Part shown: positions 16,334 to 25,285 of the stretch, piece after piece | Numbering within the stretch: position 1 is the stretch's first letter | How the letters are laid out: every line of letters starts with the position of its first letter | NCBI GenBank assembly: GCA_023146355.1 | Contig: JAGLCH010000276.1 | Span: 1 to 31,652 of the forward strand | DNA length: 31,652 nucleotides | Direction of reading: 5' to 3' | Source of the DNA: Bacteriovoracaceae bacterium | Lineage (GTDB): Bacteria; Bdellovibrionota; Bacteriovoracia; Bacteriovoracales; Bacteriovoracaceae | Made by a program: the position numbers and the translations under genes | Notes under the pieces: model-generated | Told to the model about the DNA's origin: nothing | Database searches by the model: none | Seen by the model: only the letters and a program-made list of their open reading frames with translations

Positions 16334-17503
16334 TTAATGAGCAACCATTGTATTGATACGTGTTTTTACTTCATCCTTCACATTACCAGTCTTATATTTT
16401 GTTCCTAGATGATCATCGAGAAGAGTCCAACCGAGATCAGACATATTTTGCTTAATCTCTTTGGTAGCACTATCTGACCAACCGTAAGAGCCAAAAGCAA
16501 ATCCCATCTTATTTGCTGGTTTCAATCCTTTCATATAGTTCATATATGCGGCAACGGTTGGCATAACTGAACCATTTAAAACTGCAGAACCAATTGCAAC
16601 ATATCGCGCTTCAAGTAGGTCAGGAATAATCTCAGAAATATGGTTAGCCTTAAGAGACCGGATACTAACAGGAATTTCGTGATCTTCAAAAGCAGAAGCA
16701 ATTTCACGAGCAATTTTTTCAGTGGAGCCCCACATCGTATCGTAGATGACAACGGCCTTACCATTGTCTTTTCCACTAGACCAAAGATCATACTTCGCAA
16801 TAATTTGTTCTGAATGACTTCTCCAAATTACACCGTGGCTGGGGGCGATCATATCAATATCTAATCCGCCCAATGCCTTTAAGGCCTTTTGGCAAGCAGC
16901 TCCAAATGGGTAGAGAATATTGGCGTAGTACTTGGCACCTTCTTCTAGAAGTACAGATAACCCACACTCATCATCAAATAAGTATTCAGAAGCAATATGC
17001 TGACCAAATGCATCGTTAGAGAATAAAAGTTTGTCCTCTGGTACATAGGTTACCATTGAGTCTGGCCAGTGAAGCATTGGAGTGTGAACAAAGTTAAGTG
17101 TTCTTTTACCAATTGAAACGGCTTCACCACTTTTTACAACCTGGATATTCCAGCTCTCTGCATCGAAGTGAGCACGAAGACCTTTTTCACCATTTGTAGA
17201 AGTAAGAATCGTTGCATTAGGGGCTATTTTCATCATATCGGGTAAACCACCAGTATGATCTAACTCCACGTGATTGATGACGATATATTCAATTTTACTA
17301 GGATCTACAATGCTTTCAATACGATCCATCAAGTCATTAACATGAGTTGCCTTAACGGTATCAACTAAAGTGATTTTCTCATCCATAATGAGGTAGGAAT
17401 TATAACTACTCCCCCTGCTTGTTTTGTAGCCGTGAAAATCTCTCACGGCCCAGTCTCGCGCACCAACCCAATGTATATCAGATTTTACAGTCAAAGCCTT
17501 CAT
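16334..17503 (-). CDS. Class A flavodiiron protein (O2/NO reductase)
   Basis: This 389-residue cytoplasmic protein has a metallo-beta-lactamase-like diiron domain (1-245) followed by an FMN-binding flavodoxin domain (250-389). All diiron ligands are visible: H78-x-E80-x-D82-H83 in NHVELDHTGG, H145, D164 and H223. The flavodoxin phosphate loop is DTMWGSTEK. Such enzymes reduce O2 to water and/or NO to N2O, protecting against oxygen or nitrosative stress. No rubredoxin domain is fused and none is adjacent, so the electron donor is unknown. The ATG follows a strong AAAGGAG site. Upstream lies a CRP-like site. The choice between O2 and NO as main substrate cannot be made from sequence. Confidence 0.95.
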   Translation of the reverse strand: MKALTVKSDIHWVGARDWAVRDFHGYKTSRGSSYNSYLIMDEKITLVDTVKATHVNDLMDRIESIVDPSKIEYIVINHVELDHTGGLPDMMKIAPNATILTSTNGEKGLRAHFDAESWNIQVVKSGEAVSIGKRTLNFVHTPMLHWPDSMVTYVPEDKLLFSNDAFGQHIASEYLFDDECGLSVLLEEGAKYYANILYPFGAACQKALKALGGLDIDMIAPSHGVIWRSHSEQIIAKYDLWSSGKDNGKAVVIYDTMWGSTEKIAREIASAFEDHEIPVSIRSLKANHISEIIPDLLEARYVAIGSAVLNGSVMPTVAAYMNYMKGLKPANKMGFAFGSYGWSDSATKEIKQNMSDLGWTLLDDHLGTKYKTGNVKDEVKTRINTMVAH

Positions 17504-17559
17504 AGGAGCTCCTTTGGAACATATATGTATATATTATTAATATTACTATTTCTCTCTAC

Positions 17560-17601
17560 CTGTTATCACACAAATACCCACCATTGTGAGATTGATAACA
17601 G
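17560..17601 (-). promoter_or_regulatory. CRP/FNR-like palindromic element upstream of the flavodiiron gene
   Basis: CTGTTATCA (17560-17568) and TGATAACAG (17593-17601) form a perfect 9-bp inverted repeat, with CACAA/TTGTG inside it. The right half contains TGTGA-N6-TAACA (17585-17600), one base from the CRP core TGTGA-N6-TCACA. It lies 57-98 bases upstream of the ATG, a sensible place for an activator. An AT-rich stretch with TATA-like hexamers lies between it and the gene. Confidence 0.5.
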
Positions 17602-17641
17602 TTAAGGGCCGATAAAATTAATCTATAACAAAATCTCTTTT

Positions 17642-20281
17642 TTAATTCAAAGTTTTTGTAATGATTTCAAAGGTATTCTTTGACAACCCTTCGGTTTCAC
17701 TCACTCTTTCCAGCTCTACTCTCGCAAGCTTTTGGAGGCCTTCAGGAAGCTTTTTAAGAGTTCTGAAGGCCTGGGCAATTCCCGCTCCCACAGATGGATT
17801 GATAGCATCCATTTCCACAATTCTATCAGCAACAAACTTATAGCCACTACCATCAGCGCAATGGAAGAAGCGGCTATTTCGTGCAAATGAACCAATTAGA
17901 CTTCTTACAAAGTTAGGAATTGTCTTGTCGTAAGCAGCATGTTCTAGCAAAGACTTCACAAGCAAAGGAGTATCAGGGTGAGTAGATTTCCCTAAAGTAC
18001 CAAACCATTTTTGCATGACTAAAGTCTCTGAGCTGTACTTTTGATAAAAGTCATTTTTTGCCTTCTCACGCCACTCTCCTTCTTGATCAAGAAGAAACGA
18101 AAGCGCTGCAAGCTCATCTGTCATATTTGTAGCATTCTCAAATTGCTGGGCAATAATAGAAGTTTTACTTTCTGCTTTTAATTTTGCGATATATCCAAGT
18201 ACAGCATTTTTAAGATTTCTCTTACCGATGGCCTCAGGAGAAATAGAGAAGACATCATCAGTATTAAGTTCATGATAGAGAGTGTGAAGCACTTCACTGT
18301 GATTTTGTGCAAGTTTCATTCTAACAAAGTCACAAGCAATAATTGTATTTGGAAAGTCTATAGGACGCTGGTCGGCAGTAACCATTGCTTCCATCGGAAT
18401 GCTCATACAAGCTGCTTTGATAGAACCTTTAAGAGTTGAATCATTTAAAATAGCACCAAAAGCATCTGAATACCCGCGGTGGAGTGAAAGCTTCTCGCCA
18501 TTTCTAGAGTTTATGATCAGCCCATTAATAACGATCATCCCCAACATCTGAGCACATTCAAACCGATTAAACTCATCATTATCATTTGCCATAAGGAAAA
18601 CTAAATCCTCATCGCTATACCCCGCTGTAAGCTTGACTGGTGCAGTAAAATTTCTATTGATCGAAGGAACAGGCTTTTCATCAACACCTGTAAAGATAAA
18701 TGTCTCACTCTCTTTTCTTAGATGTAAAATACCTTCCGAAAGCTGAGGTTGCCCACTGCTATCTTCAAGAGAAAGCTTCATATCATTTCCATCACGAGCA
18801 ACAAGTCCAATTTTAAATGGCATATGGAAGGGGAGCTTTTCAACCTTATCAGGAGTGTCCGGGCAACTTTGAGATATCGTTAGACTAAATGTCTTATTAC
18901 TTTCATTATAATTCCAAGAAGCACTTACCTCAGGCGTTCCTGCTTGATCGTACCAACGAATGAACTGAGAGAAGTCGTAATCATTGTTGGCAACACTCAT
19001 TGCATTTAAGAAGTCTTCTGTAGTGACCGCTTGCCCATCATGAAGCTCAAAGTACTTATCCATTCCCTTTCGAAATCCTTCAGTCCCAAGAAATGTATCC
19101 ACCATACGAATAACCTCTGCGCCTTTTTCATAAACAGTTGCAGAGTAAAAGTTATCAATTGAGATATAAGACTTTGGTTTAATCGGGTGTGCCATGGGCC
19201 CGGCATCTTCTGGAAACTGTCCCGCACGAACCCGTCCAACGTCGGAAATTCGCTGAACAGAACGAGAGTTCATATCTCCCGAAAACTCTTGATCTCTAAA
19301 AACAGTAAGTCCTTCTTTTAGAGTAAGCTGAAACCAGTCGCGACAAGTTACTCGATTTCCGGTCCAGTTATGAAAATACTCATGCCCAATAACTCCTTCG
19401 ATATTTAGAAAGTCAGCATCAGTTGCTGTTTTTTGAGATGCAAGAGTAAGAGCGGAGTTAAAGATATTCAGTCCTTTATTTTCCATGGCACCAGCATTGA
19501 ATGAATCAACGGATACAATCATATACAGGTCGAGATCATACTCAAGTCCAAACTTATCCTCATCCCATTTCATTGATTTTTTTAGTGATTGCATCGCGTG
19601 ATCGCAACGTGACTCACTTCCCTTATCGCAGAAGATTTGAAGTGTTACTTGTCGTCCAGACATAGTAGTAAAGAAATCCTCAACCATCCCCAAATCCCCT
19701 GCAACAAGAGCATAAAGGTACGATGGCTTCTTAAATGGGTCCTCCCAAGTGGCGAAATGGCGACCATTGTCGAGGTCCCCCTCTCCAACTTTATTTCCAT
19801 TAGAGAGTAAAACAGGGAAGGTCTTTTTATCAGCAATTATTTTGGTCGTATAAACGGCCATGACATCAGGGCGATCTTGAAAATATGTTATTCTTCTAAA
19901 CCCTTCTGCCTCGTTCTGGGTGCAGAGGATATTGCCTGACTTATATAGCCCTTCAAGTGCCTTGTTCGTTTCAGGATTAATGATGTTTTTAATTTCTAGG
20001 TCAAATTCAGAAGGTAAATCTGCGAGCACAAGCCTTCCCTCTTTAAGTGTATGTGGGAACTTTTCACCATTAACTTTTACACTTTCAAGTATAAATTCAT
20101 CACCTGTGAGCTCAAGGTCTCTAATCCCTTTTGTTGTATCGTGATTACATTTCATACTCTGAGTACATGTGACACGGGTTTGGGTCCAATCGAGTTCAAA
20201 CTCAAGATGGACCTTATCTGCAGTATAAAGCGGCTTTTCATAGTCATTTAAAAAAATTGTTTTTGGTGCTAATTCAGTCAT
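17642..20281 (-). CDS. pepN: Aminopeptidase N (M1 zinc metallopeptidase)
   Basis: This 879-residue M1 aminopeptidase removes N-terminal residues from peptides in late protein breakdown. The substrate-anchoring motif GAMEN is at 264-268 and the zinc site is H300-E301-x2-H304 with E323 (HEYFHNWTGN, then LKEGLTVFRDQEF). The length and the DWFQLTLKEGLTVFRDQEF sequence match the PepN subfamily of gammaproteobacteria and relatives rather than eukaryote-type M1 enzymes. No signal peptide is seen, so it is probably cytoplasmic. The ATG overlaps the stop of the upstream DUF2797 gene by one base (TAATG), indicating translational coupling. Confidence 0.96.
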   Translation of the reverse strand: MTELAPKTIFLNDYEKPLYTADKVHLEFELDWTQTRVTCTQSMKCNHDTTKGIRDLELTGDEFILESVKVNGEKFPHTLKEGRLVLADLPSEFDLEIKNIINPETNKALEGLYKSGNILCTQNEAEGFRRITYFQDRPDVMAVYTTKIIADKKTFPVLLSNGNKVGEGDLDNGRHFATWEDPFKKPSYLYALVAGDLGMVEDFFTTMSGRQVTLQIFCDKGSESRCDHAMQSLKKSMKWDEDKFGLEYDLDLYMIVSVDSFNAGAMENKGLNIFNSALTLASQKTATDADFLNIEGVIGHEYFHNWTGNRVTCRDWFQLTLKEGLTVFRDQEFSGDMNSRSVQRISDVGRVRAGQFPEDAGPMAHPIKPKSYISIDNFYSATVYEKGAEVIRMVDTFLGTEGFRKGMDKYFELHDGQAVTTEDFLNAMSVANNDYDFSQFIRWYDQAGTPEVSASWNYNESNKTFSLTISQSCPDTPDKVEKLPFHMPFKIGLVARDGNDMKLSLEDSSGQPQLSEGILHLRKESETFIFTGVDEKPVPSINRNFTAPVKLTAGYSDEDLVFLMANDNDEFNRFECAQMLGMIVINGLIINSRNGEKLSLHRGYSDAFGAILNDSTLKGSIKAACMSIPMEAMVTADQRPIDFPNTIIACDFVRMKLAQNHSEVLHTLYHELNTDDVFSISPEAIGKRNLKNAVLGYIAKLKAESKTSIIAQQFENATNMTDELAALSFLLDQEGEWREKAKNDFYQKYSSETLVMQKWFGTLGKSTHPDTPLLVKSLLEHAAYDKTIPNFVRSLIGSFARNSRFFHCADGSGYKFVADRIVEMDAINPSVGAGIAQAFRTLKKLPEGLQKLARVELERVSETEGLSKNTFEIITKTLN

Positions 20282-21108
20282 TATTCTTCTCCACTGGTAA
20301 ATGTGATTTTATGGCCACTGTGTTTTCTAATATTCAATACACCTTCATCGAAGATCAGGTACTGCCCTTTGATCCCCAGAAGCTTTCCCTCAATGACATC
20401 TTGCTTATCAAATGAAAGCGACTTCACCTTTTCAGGATAATTTAGTACAGGGTAATTAATTTCAACAATATCTTCTTCAAGGTACTCGACATCGGAACCA
20501 TTGAACTTCTCTTCAATTAGTTTATCAATATCAGATTCAAAGCTATCAAAGAATTGATCTCTAATTTCAAAAAGGTCGACTTCAGGCACTTCGTTTTTTA
20601 GCATTTTGCGCCAATTAGTTTTATCCGAAATCTCACGGGCCAACATCACTTCGACAAGTCCAGAATGGAGTCGCTCAGATACTCTCATAATAGGAAGTGC
20701 AAAGCTTGCTCCCTGGTCAATCCACCGAGTTGGAACTTGAGACTCACGGGTAATTCCTATTTTCGCGCCAGATGAATTGGCAAGATAGATAATATGCGGT
20801 TTAAGGCAGTGAGACTGCCCCCACTCAGGGTCTCTACAAGTCCCTTCATGATAGTGGCACTGTTCTGGCTTAACTATACACATATCGCATTCAGGAAGTG
20901 AGATGAGATGCTTGTAGCAATACCCACCGCCATATGATTTGTTCGTTTTCACACCACAGTAAACACAGTTGATCTCTCCCTCATATTTAAGAGTAATCAC
21001 TTTCCCCAAGTACTGATTCATGGAGATTAGCTCATCTCCCAATACCAAGGAGTAGTTCACCACTTCACCAAGTTCTGTTTTCATTTTTCTAAGATTACCT
21101 GTTTTCAT
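20281..21108 (-). CDS. DUF2797 zinc-ribbon protein
   Basis: This 275-residue member of the uncharacterised DUF2797 family has an N-terminal zinc-binding region (CVYCG, YCYKH, CDMC, then CHYHEGTC) and a central IYLAN...KIGITRESQVPTRWIDQGA block. The central block resembles a GIY-YIG-type core but I see no firm catalytic set. The family function is unknown to me. The ATG at 21108 is chosen because family members share GNLRKM near the start; a second ATG at 21084 would remove it. No clear Shine-Dalgarno site precedes either. It is co-transcribed with pepN and diverges from the PilZ gene. Confidence 0.85.
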   Translation of the reverse strand: MKTGNLRKMKTELGEVVNYSLVLGDELISMNQYLGKVITLKYEGEINCVYCGVKTNKSYGGGYCYKHLISLPECDMCIVKPEQCHYHEGTCRDPEWGQSHCLKPHIIYLANSSGAKIGITRESQVPTRWIDQGASFALPIMRVSERLHSGLVEVMLAREISDKTNWRKMLKNEVPEVDLFEIRDQFFDSFESDIDKLIEEKFNGSDVEYLEEDIVEINYPVLNYPEKVKSLSFDKQDVIEGKLLGIKGQYLIFDEGVLNIRKHSGHKITFTSGEE

Positions 21109-21233
21109 GAGAGAAAGTATGCCCCATGGGAGATCTTATGTAACTATCTCAGGCCTTAAAAATCGCATAAAATTAGTATGTTAGTATAAAGTTCCTCACT
21201 ATTTTATCCGAAAAACAAAATGGGAGATAAGAA

Positions 21234-21989
21234 ATGACTACAGATGCAAACAAAAAACATTACTTCTCAGTCCTTGGCGATCAAGGGAAAATCAAAGAAA
21301 TACTAGAGCAAATCGACAATGACTCCTCTGAGGTTGTACTTTGGAAGCAGGGACAAACGCCTGAAGAAGCAGAAATATTCAAAAAAGCAGGACATGATTC
21401 TGGTAAGCTCACTCTCACACTTAAAGCGAAAGGCCTTATGGCCAAATTCAAAACATCATCTCTAGTAAAGGAAGAGATAGTGCTTTTTAAGGGAATAGTG
21501 GATAAAACCCAGTATTTTTGCACAGGGACTCTTGACTACGACAAGGCAACAGCGAACTACACTTTTAAATTTACGGGAGACTTCTACTTTTCGGAACAAC
21601 GAACGAATTATAGACTAGTGTCAGGTAGGCATGCCGTCATTCAGTTTAAAATAGATGATGAGGTATTTGACTGTCAGGATATCTCGGCCGGTGGCACAAG
21701 CTTTGTTACAGCGCCTTCAAATATGAATCGCTTTGTAAAAGGTAAAGTTTTTGAAAACTGCACTCTAAGGCTCAATCGTGAACAGTTTATTATCCCCCAA
21801 ACGAAGATTGCAAGTATCTGGGAGCTCAAAGATAGTGAAGAGAATGTGATAAAAATTGGCATTGGAATTCAGTTCGTCGACTTAACTCCAAGGCTGGATG
21901 AAGACCTGTGTAAGCATATTAATTCAGAGGCAAGGGCCGAGGAAATTAGAAGAGGCCTTCTTGAGGAAAAAAACAGCACAAAGTCCTAA
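21234..21989 (+). CDS. PilZ-domain c-di-GMP-binding protein
   Basis: This 251-residue cytoplasmic protein has an N-terminal region of about 115 residues of YcgR-like layout and a C-terminal PilZ domain. Both c-di-GMP contacts are intact: R123-x3-R127 in EQRTNYRL and D149-x-S151-x2-G154 in DISAGG. It should therefore bind c-di-GMP and pass the signal on by protein contact, for example to motility or secretion machinery; the partner is unknown. GGGAG lies about 8 bases before the ATG. It stands alone, with a promoter region of about 120 bases shared with DUF2797. Confidence 0.9.
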   Translation: MTTDANKKHYFSVLGDQGKIKEILEQIDNDSSEVVLWKQGQTPEEAEIFKKAGHDSGKLTLTLKAKGLMAKFKTSSLVKEEIVLFKGIVDKTQYFCTGTLDYDKATANYTFKFTGDFYFSEQRTNYRLVSGRHAVIQFKIDDEVFDCQDISAGGTSFVTAPSNMNRFVKGKVFENCTLRLNREQFIIPQTKIASIWELKDSEENVIKIGIGIQFVDLTPRLDEDLCKHINSEARAEEIRRGLLEEKNSTKS

Positions 21990-22049
21990 TATTGTTAACA
22001 AAAACAAATTTTATTGAACTCATTTTACCGTGAAAAAAGTACTATATGT

Positions 22050-22108
22050 TTGACGCATATTGACCACTAGGGTAATAACTCATTCTGTACTATTATAGTT
22101 TGTTATTA
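22050..22108 (+). promoter_or_regulatory. Candidate promoter/operator of the sphingolipid-type operon
   Basis: TTGACG (22050-22055) and TAATAA (22073-22078) are spaced by 17 bases and could serve as -35 and -10. A second TTGAC begins at 22060. TAATAAC (22073-22079) and GTTATTA (22102-22108) form an inverted repeat around the palindrome ACTATTATAGT (22089-22099), which also holds a TATAGT hexamer. The site is suggestive only. Confidence 0.3.
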
Positions 22109-22179
22109 GCGTCTTTTTCGATAAATCATAAAGACTAGCATTTATGCTCATGCTGATACCTAAAAATAAAGAGTTGTTT

Positions 22180-23379
22180 ATGAACATTCTTCATTCAGAC
22201 AGTAAAGTAGTGGCCCTGGCCAATAAATTTAAAGCGGCGAACCTCTACCCTTTCTTTCGTTCAATTTCTGATTCAGAAGGAACGAGAGTTGAAGTAGATG
22301 GAAAACACCAAATTATGATTGGGTCTAATAATTATTTAGGTCTAACTCACCACCCACATGTAAAAGAATCTGCCATTAAGGCAATTGAAAAATATGGAAC
22401 CGGTTGTACTGGGTCACGTTTTCTAAACGGGAACCTAGCGATTCACGAGGAACTAGAGCTACGTCTTGCAGACTATGTTGGTCATGACCGCGCACTTTGT
22501 TTCTCTACAGGAATGCAAACGAATCTCGGTGCTCTTTCATCAATTTGCGGTCCACGAGATTGTATGCTTTTTGATGCTGAAAACCATGCTTCTATTTTAG
22601 ATGCTTCTCGCATTAGCCTTGCAACTACGCTTAAGTATAAACACAATGATATGACATCTCTTGAGGAGCAACTTGAAAGTGCAATTCGGAGATTTAAAAA
22701 TGTTGTAATCGTCACTGACGGTGTTTTCTCAATGACAGGTGAGATTGTTAACCTTCCTGAGATTGTAGTACTTGCAAAGAAATATGGGGCGAAAATTTAT
22801 CTAGATGATGCTCATGGTTTTGGAGTTCTTGGACCTCAAGGTCGTGGAACTGCAGCACACTTTGGACTTACTAAAGATGTTGATTACTTTATGGGAACCT
22901 TCTCAAAGTCATTTGCATCAATTGGTGGTTTTGCTTCAGGTCCAGATCTTACAATGGATCATGTAAAGCACACCGCGAGAAGTTTTATCTTCTCAGCAGC
23001 AATGCCACCATCGGCCGCTGCGACAGTATCTGCATGTCTTGACGTGATTATGAATGATACTTCTGTATTTGATAACCTGTGGCGGAATGTAGGTTTTATG
23101 AAGAAAGGTCTCAAAGATTTAGGCTTTTATACATACAACTCACAAACTCCAATTATTCCAATTTTTATTGGAGATGACATGAAGGCCATGCAGGTAACTC
23201 AATATCTCTACGATAATGGCATTTTTGCAACTCCAGTTATGCCACCAGCAGTTCCTAAAGGTGAAACCCTCATCAGAACAAGTTATATGGCAAGTCATTC
23301 TATCGATGACCTCACCATTGTTCTCGAGGTTCTAAAAAAGGCAAAGACACTTTTCCAAATTCCTACTGGACCTCAATAA
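22180..23379 (+). CDS. spt: Serine palmitoyltransferase-like alpha-oxoamine synthase
   Basis: This PLP enzyme of about 399 residues condenses an amino acid with an acyl thioester, releasing CO2. It reads as serine palmitoyltransferase rather than KBL or BioF: YPFFRSI, GSNNYLGLT, GTGCTGSRFLNGN, FSTGMQTNLG and PPAVPKGETLIRTSYMASH match bacterial SPT patterns. The PLP lysine is K243 in GTFSKSFASIGG, the ring-stacking histidine H136 in ENHAS, and DDAH (209-212) is intact, counted from the ATG at 22180. An upstream ATG at 22144 would add 12 residues, but AAAGAG lies 6 bases before 22180 and the shorter start fits the family. The product would be 3-ketosphinganine, the first sphingolipid intermediate. 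An SDR gene follows after 12 bases. Confidence 0.87.
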   Translation: MNILHSDSKVVALANKFKAANLYPFFRSISDSEGTRVEVDGKHQIMIGSNNYLGLTHHPHVKESAIKAIEKYGTGCTGSRFLNGNLAIHEELELRLADYVGHDRALCFSTGMQTNLGALSSICGPRDCMLFDAENHASILDASRISLATTLKYKHNDMTSLEEQLESAIRRFKNVVIVTDGVFSMTGEIVNLPEIVVLAKKYGAKIYLDDAHGFGVLGPQGRGTAAHFGLTKDVDYFMGTFSKSFASIGGFASGPDLTMDHVKHTARSFIFSAAMPPSAAATVSACLDVIMNDTSVFDNLWRNVGFMKKGLKDLGFYTYNSQTPIIPIFIGDDMKAMQVTQYLYDNGIFATPVMPPAVPKGETLIRTSYMASHSIDDLTIVLEVLKKAKTLFQIPTGPQ

Positions 23380-23391
23380 AAGAGCGTACCC

Positions 23392-24396
23392 ATGAAAATA
23401 CTTGTAACTGGCGCAACAGGATTTGTTGGTTCACACCTTGCTGAACACCTATGTGAAAAAGGCAATGATGTATACTCTCTTGCTCGCAATTCAAAAAAGT
23501 TCATAGAACACGGAATCAAAGGTAAACTGATTTCTGGTGCCATCACTTCTAAATGTTACAATAAATGGATTGATGAGCTTCCCGATGATCTCGATTGTGT
23601 TATTCACATGGCAGGCCTTACACACTCTCAGAATATTAAAAATTTCTATAAAGTTAATACTAAAAATACGAAGAGATTAATTGATGACCTCTCAGCGAAA
23701 TATCCAAAGCTGAGATTCGTTTTAATCTCATCATTAGCAGCAGCGGGCCCAAGCAAAAAAGACTGCCCCATTGATGAGTCACATCCAGCAAGACCTGTTA
23801 GTCATTATGGTCAATCCAAGTACCAAGCAGAAGTAGCACTTGAAGAACATGCGCCAAAAGGGTGGGAAAAAATTATTATTAGACCTCCCATGGTTATTGG
23901 CCCTAAAGATCCTGCATTTCTCGAGATTTTTAAGATGATTAAAGGTGGCTATATGCTTTATCCTGGCGCTTGTGGTGGAAATAAGGAATACACTTTTGTT
24001 TCTGTGTACGATCTATGTCGTGTAATTAATAAGTCACTCAAGCTAAAGATGACTCCTGTAAAAACAGAGTTATTTCTTCCAGGTTATCCTGCACCAATTA
24101 AATACAATGAGATCATTACCACTATAACGAAGCTTCTAAAAAAAGAACAAATAAAATCATTCTATGTTCCTCTTCCCGCTATATACCTACTGGCCAAAGT
24201 GCTTCAGTTGATTCATTTAATATTTCCAAAATTTGACCCACAGCTCACACCAGATAAAATTGCGGAAATAAGACCTGATGCTTGGACTTGCGATTCGTCT
24301 AAGTCTCAAAATAAACTCAACCTCTCCTACAAATGGGACCTCGAAAATATTCTGGAAAAAACCCATACTGACTACATTGAAAGAAAATGGCTTTAG
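23392..24396 (+). CDS. Extended SDR (NAD-dependent epimerase/dehydratase-like), CerR-type candidate
   Basis: This 334-residue extended short-chain dehydrogenase has the nucleotide-binding GATGFVGSH near the N-terminus, the SSLAAAGP segment and the catalytic Y-x3-K in HYGQSKYQAEV. In Caulobacter, sphingolipid synthesis uses Spt together with CerR, an epimerase-like SDR that reduces oxidised ceramide. The position of this gene directly after the spt-like gene makes a similar role likely, though it is inferred from context. Alternatives are a 3-ketosphinganine reductase or a sugar epimerase. A hydrophobic stretch (SFYVPLPAIYLLAKVLQLIHLIF) may touch the membrane. The last 10 bases overlap the START-like gene. 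Confidence 0.8.
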   Translation: MKILVTGATGFVGSHLAEHLCEKGNDVYSLARNSKKFIEHGIKGKLISGAITSKCYNKWIDELPDDLDCVIHMAGLTHSQNIKNFYKVNTKNTKRLIDDLSAKYPKLRFVLISSLAAAGPSKKDCPIDESHPARPVSHYGQSKYQAEVALEEHAPKGWEKIIIRPPMVIGPKDPAFLEIFKMIKGGYMLYPGACGGNKEYTFVSVYDLCRVINKSLKLKMTPVKTELFLPGYPAPIKYNEIITTITKLLKKEQIKSFYVPLPAIYLLAKVLQLIHLIFPKFDPQLTPDKIAEIRPDAWTCDSSKSQNKLNLSYKWDLENILEKTHTDYIERKWL

Positions 24397-25076
24397 TAAG
24401 ACTTACTATAATTTTATTTTTAACTTTGCTTCCCCTTATCAGTGGAGCAACTTTAACACCTGAGATACTGAGTAAGATTAATTCCCAAAAGATGTATGTC
24501 AGCTCTCAGGAAATCATAGGTGCTCCTTGGCCCAAATATACAATTGCCACCAAGCTTGATATTCCGGTAAAAGAGGCGATTGCAATTTTTTCTGCATACC
24601 ATCACCAAAAAAAATATGTTCCGGGAGTCTTGAGCTCTACGCCTGTAAAGCATATTTCTCCAACTGATATCCATGTTGCTTTTGAAATGTATATGCCATG
24701 GCCTCTTTCTAATACTTTCTACACCACAGGAAATATCTTAAAAAAGACGGATGCAGGAAACTATCAAGTCCAGTGGTATTACGTGAAGTCAGACTCAACA
24801 AAAGAGAATAAAGGGTCAGCAACCTTTATACGTTACAAAGGGAAGACTATTCTTCTTTATGATTCATTTATCCACCCTGATTCAAGCTTTGCTTCGCTGG
24901 TATCTGGAAAAGTTAAAGGTGATCTAATTAAAACTATCGTCGCGATTAAGGCCCACCTAGAGAAAACCTATCTGAATAATTCAGCTGCAGTTGCAATTTA
25001 CTTAACTCAGCTAGATCAGACCTTTTCAGGAGTACTAGTTTATCAGAAAATGATTCTGGCAAATCAAAACAAATAG
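24387..25076 (+). CDS. Exported START-like lipid-binding protein
   Basis: This 229-residue protein has an N-terminal signal peptide (MALVRLTIILFLTLLPLISGA). Residues 45-195 are laid out like a START/SRPBCC domain: a first strand and helices with VKEAIAIFSAYHHQKKYVPGV, the beta-sheet section containing MPWPLSNTFYTTGNIL (START proteins often have PWPLS..D/N at this place), and a long closing helix (FASLVSGKVKGDLIKTIVAIKAHLEK). START domains enclose one lipid in a hydrophobic cavity. Being last in the operon, overlapping the SDR gene, it could carry a sphingolipid across the periplasm. The ribosome site is weak (GAAAGAAA), so translation probably depends on coupling. The lipid role is inferred. 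Confidence 0.75.
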   Translation: MALVRLTIILFLTLLPLISGATLTPEILSKINSQKMYVSSQEIIGAPWPKYTIATKLDIPVKEAIAIFSAYHHQKKYVPGVLSSTPVKHISPTDIHVAFEMYMPWPLSNTFYTTGNILKKTDAGNYQVQWYYVKSDSTKENKGSATFIRYKGKTILLYDSFIHPDSSFASLVSGKVKGDLIKTIVAIKAHLEKTYLNNSAAVAIYLTQLDQTFSGVLVYQKMILANQNK

Positions 25077-25221
25077 CATTTACATGTCGTACGCACATAC
25101 TAACAGTGACTTAGAAGAATTAGTTGAGATTTGTTAAAGAAACAAGTAATTAATTGTTAGAAAATTAAGCTTTGAATAGATTAGATTTGGCCCTAAGCTT
25201 TATACATTGAGTCATTAACAC

Positions 25222-25265
25222 ACGGATGAATCGACGGATGAAAAAGGATTTTTCGACCGTCGATT
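25222..25265 (+). repeat. Strong hairpin with a direct repeat in the leader of the dus gene
   Basis: AATCGACGG (25229-25237) pairs perfectly with CCGTCGATT (25257-25265). Inside, past a 2x2 mismatch, GAAAAA (25240-25245) pairs with TTTTTC (25249-25254) around a GGA loop. The 5' arm also forms part of a direct repeat ACGGATGAA (25222-25230 and 25234-25242), 12 bp apart. No T tract follows, so it is not a standard terminator. The remaining gap from 25077 to 25221 is AT-rich and shows nothing else I can name. Confidence 0.6.
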
Positions 25266-25285
25266 ATACCTTCCGAAGGAACTCC

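Noticed and set aside
22180..23379. Assignment as glycine C-acetyltransferase (KBL) or BioF.
   Set aside because: The segments GTGCTGSRFLNGN and FSTGMQTNLG and the following SDR gene fit serine palmitoyltransferase; no threonine dehydrogenase or biotin gene is adjacent.
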